Assembly: GCA_963697805.1 (NCBI GenBank)
Contig: CAVOPB010000002.1
Location: 186,001 to 250,000, forward strand
Origin: VRUE01 sp963697805
Lineage (GTDB): Bacteria > Actinomycetota > Thermoleophilia > Solirubrobacterales > 70-9
DNA length: 64,000 nucleotides
Direction of reading: 5' to 3'
Shown here: one piece after another, positions 60,313 to 64,000 of the stretch
Position numbering within the stretch: the stretch's first letter is position 1
How the letters are laid out: each line of letters starts with the position of its first letter
The notes under the pieces: generated by a model
What the model was told of the DNA's origin: nothing
The model's database searches: none
The model's input: only the letters and a program-made list of their open reading frames with translations
Translations under genes and position numbers: made by a program

Positions 60313-60768
60313 ATGGAAGCTCAAATTGACGGGATCGACATAGAGATCGTCGAGCTACTGCTCGCAGACGGCCGTCGCACGCTCGCCGACATCGGATCGG
60401 CGGTAGGTCTATCGGCCCCCGCGGTCAAGCGCCGGTTGTCGCGACTGGAAGAGCTTGGGGTGATCCTTGGGTACACCGCCCGCGTCGACCACGCTAAGTT
60501 GGGGCGACCGATCGAGGCCTTCACCGAGTTGCGCTTCGCCGGAGACACCGAGGTCTCAGAGATCGCCGGCGTCGCCGACGGTGTCAGCGAGGTGGACACG
60601 ATCTACACGATCGCCGGCGATCCCGATGCCCTCGTTCACCTACGGGTCAGGGACCTGGCCGGGCTCACCGGGGTGATCGACAAGCTGCGGCGCAGCGGCA
60701 GGGTGACCGGGACCAAGACCCTGATGGTGCTGGACACGCACGAACCACGGGCGGGGGAACGAGCGTAA
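60313..60768 (+). CDS. Lrp/AsnC-family transcriptional regulator
   Basis: From the ATG at 60313 this is a 151-residue regulator. The helix-turn-helix is DIEIVELLLADGRRTLADIGSAVGLSAPAVKRRLSRLEELGVI at the N-terminus, followed by an RAM/AsnC ligand domain (EVDTIYTIAGDPDALVHLRVRDLAGL). An upstream in-frame start at 60253 lies in the promoter region and is unlikely. It is divergent from the E1 enzyme gene; the 109-bp region between them probably contains its operator. Confidence 0.9.
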   Translation: MEAQIDGIDIEIVELLLADGRRTLADIGSAVGLSAPAVKRRLSRLEELGVILGYTARVDHAKLGRPIEAFTELRFAGDTEVSEIAGVADGVSEVDTIYTIAGDPDALVHLRVRDLAGLTGVIDKLRRSGRVTGTKTLMVLDTHEPRAGERA

Positions 60769-60972
60769 TAGCCGTCGCCCGGGCGTCCCGGTGAGCTGGG
60801 TCAACCACTGCGGCGCCCGGAGTTTCGTCAGGTGGTCGACGAGCCGCCGACGACGGCCCGATTTGGCCGCTTTCGGTCCGCTCCGGACCCATGCGACGGT
60901 CCATTGTCTTACGATTTCCAATGTCTGCCTTGATTCCGAGATAACCCCAAATTTTGAGCCCCCTGGGCGCCG

Positions 60973-61434
60973 CCACGGACGGCGCTCTTCGTTCCCGCGG
61001 ATGCGACCACGCGGGACGGGACCGCTCTGGAGTCGGACGCCGACGCCGTGTTCTTCGACCTCGAGGACGCGATCCCGCCCGGCGACGAGGATGAGGCCCG
61101 GCGCGCGTTTGCGAAGAGCGAGGCGCTTCGCGCCTGCTGCGTCGCCCCTGGTCGAGCCCGCCCGCGGCATTGAGGAGGCGCGGCTGAAGCGACAGTCTGG
61201 CGCGCGCCCGGCGACGCGGCTTCGGCGGCAAGGCCTACATCCACCTCGCGCAGATTGGGATCGCGAAGGACCTTCTCCGCGACGGCCGACAAGGTCGACT
61301 GGGCAAGGCGGGTGCTGGCGAGGAGCGAAGACGTCGGCGACGGGGTGGCGGTGCTCGACGGTCAGATGATCGACCGGCCTGTGGCACTGCGGGCGCGGCA
61401 GATACTGAACAACCATGAAAGGGGCAGCGAGTGA
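60973..61434 (+). pseudogene. Remnant of a CitE/HpcH-type CoA-ester lyase
   Basis: Three pieces of the family are visible in order. TALFVPADATTRDG and DAVFFDLEDAIPPGDEDEARRA (60979-61115) match the N-terminus. GFGGKAYIHLAQIGIAKD (about 61215-61270, another frame) matches the late substrate loop, and DKVDWARRVLA with GVAVLDGQMIDRP (61282-61434) matches the C-terminus. An in-frame TGA at 61171, a frame change near 61265 and the loss of most of the central barrel (roughly 150-200 residues) show that it is dead. Its final TGA overlaps the maoC ATG, so it was once the first gene of that operon. The 60769-60972 stretch before it holds no gene. Confidence 0.75.
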
Positions 61435-61958
61435 TGACGAGCGAGGCGGTGCCTAAGAGCTGGCGCGGCAGGTTCTACGAGGACTTCGAGGTGGGCGACG
61501 TGTATCACAGCCGGATCGGGCGGACGATCTCCGAGACCGACAACGTCTGGTTCACGGCGTTGACAATGAACACCAACCAGGTCCACTTCAACTCGGAGTT
61601 CGCGACCAGGACGCGCTTCGGGAAGCCCCTGGTCAACAGCTGCCTCACCGTCGCACTGGTGACCGGCCTCTCGGTTCCCGATACGAGCGAGAACGGTGCC
61701 GCCAACCTCTCCTGGACCGACATTGAACTCCCGGCGCCGGTCTTCGCCGGCGACACCTTGTGGGCCGAGTCGGAGATCCTCGACCTGCGCGAGTCGGGCT
61801 CCGACCCCGACGTCGGCATCGTCCTACTGCGGACCCGTGGAATCAACCAGCGGGGGGAGACGGTCGTCGAGTTCAAGCGCTCTTTCATGGCCTACCGGCG
61901 CGGGGCGCCGCAGGTCCAGGACGGCTTCCCGGAGCCGCGGGAAGGCTGGCGGGGCTGA
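61434..61958 (+). CDS. MaoC-family dehydratase (hot-dog fold)
   Basis: A 174-residue MaoC-like (R)-specific hydratase. The start RGRFYEDFEVGDVYHSRIGRT, the active-site region TMNTNQVHFNSEFA near residue 45 (Asp is Asn here, His kept) and FGKPLVNSCLTVALVTG are typical of the branch that works beside CitE-like lyases, for example mesaconyl-CoA hydratases. Its ATG overlaps the stop of the CitE-like remnant. The acyl-CoA dehydrogenase gene follows after three bases. Loss of the lyase may have left this gene without its pathway. Confidence 0.85.
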   Translation: MTSEAVPKSWRGRFYEDFEVGDVYHSRIGRTISETDNVWFTALTMNTNQVHFNSEFATRTRFGKPLVNSCLTVALVTGLSVPDTSENGAANLSWTDIELPAPVFAGDTLWAESEILDLRESGSDPDVGIVLLRTRGINQRGETVVEFKRSFMAYRRGAPQVQDGFPEPREGWRG

Positions 61959-61961
61959 GCG

Positions 61962-63119
61962 ATGGACTTCGCGATCAGCGACGACGTCAAGGACATCCGC
62001 GAGGCGGTGCGGGCCCTTTGCGTCGACTTCCCCGGCCCCTACTGGCGCGAGCTCGAGCCCGACAGTTACCCGACCCAGTTCGTGCAGGCGCTCACCGACA
62101 ACGGCTGGCTCGCCGCCCTGATCCCCGAGGAGTACGGCGGCTCGGGCCTCGGGATCGGACCGGCGAGCGCGATCCTCGAGGAGATCTGCGCCACCGGCTG
62201 CAACGCTGGCGCCTGCCACGCCCAGATGTACACGATGGGCACGCTCTTGCGTCACGGCTCCGACCGGCAGAAGGGTGAGTTCCTGCCGAAGATCGCCGCC
62301 GGTGAGCTGCGCCTGCAGGCCTTCGGCGTCACCGAGCCCGACGCCGGCTCGGACACCACCAAGATCCAAACCTTCGCCCGCCGGACCGAGGACGGCTACG
62401 TGGTCGACGGCCACAAGATCTGGACTTCGCGGGCCGAACACTCCGACCTGATGGTCCTGCTGGCGCGCACCACCCCTGCGGCCGAGGTCGAGAAGAAGGG
62501 CGAGGGACTCTCGGTCTTCTTGGTCGACATGCGCGATCGCGGCTCGCATCTGACGATCAAGCCGATCAAGACGATGATGAATCACGCGACAACGGAGATC
62601 TTCATCGACGGGCTCGAGCTCCCCACCGACGCCCTGATCGGCGAGGAGGGAAAGGGATTCCGCTACATCCTCGACGGGATGAACGCGGAGCGGATCCTGA
62701 TCGCCGCCGAGTGCATCGGCGACGGCCGTTTCTTCGTCGAGCGCGGCACCGCCTACGCGGGCGAGCGTGTTGTCTTCGGCAAACCGATCGGCGCCAACCA
62801 GGGCGTGCAGTTCCCGCTCGCCCGCGCCCACATGGCGATCGAGGCCGCCAACCTGATGCGCTGGAAGGCCGCCTGGCTCTACGAAAACGGTGGACGCCCC
62901 GGCGCCGAGGCCAACATGGCCAAGTTCCTCGCCTCCGAGGCCTCCTGGCAGGCGGCGAACGCCGCCCTCGATGCCCTCGGCGGCTTTGGTTTCGCTGAGG
63001 AGTACGACATCGAGCGCAAGTTCCGCGAGACCCGGCTCTACCAGACGGCACCGGTCAGCAACAACCTGATTCAGGCCTTTGTTGGCCAACACGTGCTGGG
63101 GCTGCCGAGGTCCTACTGA
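61962..63119 (+). CDS. Acyl-CoA dehydrogenase
   Basis: A 385-residue FAD enzyme. FGVTEPDAGSDTTKIQT near residue 122 and WTSRAEHSDLMVLLAR near 150 bind FAD and substrate. DGMNAERILIAAECIG near 245 and LDALGGFGFAEEYDIERKFRETR near the C-terminus are conserved. The catalytic base is probably a Glu near the C-terminal segment, where FAEEYD sits one turn from the canonical site; this is not certain. It probably shares a transcript with maoC. Substrate unknown. Confidence 0.92.
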   Translation: MDFAISDDVKDIREAVRALCVDFPGPYWRELEPDSYPTQFVQALTDNGWLAALIPEEYGGSGLGIGPASAILEEICATGCNAGACHAQMYTMGTLLRHGSDRQKGEFLPKIAAGELRLQAFGVTEPDAGSDTTKIQTFARRTEDGYVVDGHKIWTSRAEHSDLMVLLARTTPAAEVEKKGEGLSVFLVDMRDRGSHLTIKPIKTMMNHATTEIFIDGLELPTDALIGEEGKGFRYILDGMNAERILIAAECIGDGRFFVERGTAYAGERVVFGKPIGANQGVQFPLARAHMAIEAANLMRWKAAWLYENGGRPGAEANMAKFLASEASWQAANAALDALGGFGFAEEYDIERKFRETRLYQTAPVSNNLIQAFVGQHVLGLPRSY

Positions 63120-63335
63120 TGGCCGCCCCCGCGACACCCGAGCAGCTCGGTGTGCGCCCCGTTCGTCGCGCCTTCGAGCAGGTCGCGGACCAACTCTGCG
63201 AGCTGATCGTCGACGGCACCCTGCGGGTCGGACAGCGCCTGCCGACCGAGGCCGAGCTGTCGGTCCAGTTCGAGTCAGCCGGGCGACGGTTCGAGAAGCG
63301 CTGCGACTGCTCTCGGCCGAGGATCTGGCCCTCGG
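63119..63335 (+). pseudogene. GntR-family regulator N-terminus, frameshifted and truncated
   Basis: The first 50 codons from the ATG at 63119 encode a GntR helix-turn-helix start (AFEQVADQLCELIVDG then LPTEAELSVQF). At about 63270 the reading continues in the next frame as VSRATVREALRLLSAEDL, the second half of the same domain. Loss of one G in an expected TTC-GGA-GTC explains the shift. The regulatory domain is missing: the sequence changes to DUF2252-like near 63335. It may have controlled the maoC/acyl-CoA dehydrogenase genes. A sequencing error could mimic the frameshift but not the fusion. Confidence 0.7.
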
Positions 63336-63642
63336 CAGGTGTTACCGCACCGCCGGGGGCCGCCGCCAGCTCTGGGACTGGAAGGGATCAGCGCAGGTTG
63401 AGCTGATGAGCCCGCGCGGGATGACTGCCTACGGGCAGATATGCGGAGCGACCCTGGCGCGTGCTCACGCCCGCTCTGGTGACCGGGTTGCGATCAGCTC
63501 GTACCTGGGTCGCAAGCAGAGCTTCGACGACGCGATCGCCGATTTCGCCGAGACCTACGCCGACCAGAACGACAGTGACTTTGAAGCGCTGATGGACGCG
63601 GTCCGCGAGGGTCGGATCGAGACCGAGCGCGAGGCCGAGTAG
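63336..63642 (+). pseudogene. C-terminal fragment of a DUF2252 protein
   Basis: From about RRQLWDWKGSAQVELM to the TAG at 63640 the sequence resembles the final 100 residues of DUF2252 proteins: YGQICGATLARAHARSGD, then AISSYLGRKQSFDDAIADFAE and AYADQN-like residues. The N-terminal three quarters are absent, and it is fused in frame with the shifted GntR remnant, so a deletion joined two unrelated genes. Function lost. The next 212 bp (63643-63854) hold no gene that can be supported. Confidence 0.65.
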
Positions 63643-63854
63643 CGAGCCAAAGTCTCTGCCTGACCCCGATTGGTCAATCTGACGGCCCAAAGCGAGATGT
63701 CCGGTTTCCAGGGAGGTTGACCGCCCTCGACGACCCCGGCCCCGCCTGAGCACTTCCAGTCCACGGCAGACCAAGCGATGCCTCTCCGGAGATCCCGGGT
63801 GAGCGCGAAAGTTCATCCGGGGGTTGACCCCGTCGGTGAGGGAAAATCTCCTCT

Positions 63855-64000
63855 ATGGACAACAAGGAAAAGCACGAGCGAAACCTGAGGATCCTGCGCC
63901 TTAGTCGCTCGGGATACTCCGCCCGGCAGATCGCCGAGGCCGTCGGGCTGACGCAACGTCAAGTGCAGCGCATCACGGTCGAGATGCGCCGCCAGCATCG
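63855..64000 (+). CDS. Start of a helix-turn-helix protein (partial)
   Basis: An open frame from the ATG at 63855 runs off the window. Its first 48 residues begin MDNKEKHERNLRILRLSRSG and contain a homeodomain-like helix-turn-helix, GYSARQIAEAVGLTQRQVQRI. Such domains occur in transposases, resolvases and small regulators. The rest of the gene is needed to choose. Proximity to two pseudogenes fits a mobile-element gene, but that is only a suggestion. Confidence 0.55.
   Translation, partial: MDNKEKHERNLRILRLSRSGYSARQIAEAVGLTQRQVQRITVEMRRQH

Overview
The window is high-GC DNA, most likely from an actinobacterium of the Solirubrobacterales/Thermoleophilia kind. This is inferred from an actinobacterial-type phosphatidylinositol cluster (CDP-alcohol phosphatidyltransferase plus inositol-3-phosphate synthase), frequent GTG/TTG starts and tightly overlapping genes. 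No rRNA gene, CRISPR array or intact insertion sequence was seen.

Positions 1-15330 look like conserved chromosome. They hold a phosphoinositide block (PAP2, CDP-alcohol phosphatidyltransferase, ino1, and a truncated glycosyltransferase fused to a PHP domain), a UDG-like Fe-S protein, a TrmA/RlmD-type methyltransferase, a phasin-like basic protein, argF, lgt, prmC, lysS, a CDF metal exporter, an SDR, and a tRNA-Glu gene with an unusual insertion in its D-loop. Positions 15331-19030 are transitional: a small XRE regulator, short genes, strong hairpins, paired direct repeats, an acetoacetyl-CoA synthetase and about 490 bp without a gene.

Positions 19031-60203 form a large catabolic region built from several operons: two BKACE enzymes, a HIBADH-like dehydrogenase, a zinc alcohol dehydrogenase, a crotonase, a trimethylamine-dehydrogenase-like flavoprotein beside etfBA and a membrane ETF:quinone oxidoreductase, a 3-hydroxyacyl/carnitine-dehydrogenase-like enzyme, three hydantoinase/oxoprolinase A-B pairs, two class-III aminotransferases, two RidA proteins, a hydroxypyruvate-isomerase-like protein, a complete dipeptide-type ABC importer with its binding lipoprotein, an MFS transporter and an MdeB-like E1 enzyme. 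A palindromic operator-like sequence (ACCGATCAGTCGGT and variants) recurs at seven intergenic promoter positions between 22.4 and 57.8 kb. This suggests one regulon for uptake, ring or lactam opening, transamination and flavin-linked oxidation of a nitrogenous substrate; the substrate itself cannot be read from the sequence.

Positions 60313-64000 hold an Lrp/AsnC regulator, then a decaying segment: a CitE-like pseudogene upstream of intact MaoC and acyl-CoA dehydrogenase genes, a GntR gene with a one-base frameshift fused to the tail of a DUF2252 gene, and the start of a helix-turn-helix gene cut by the window edge.
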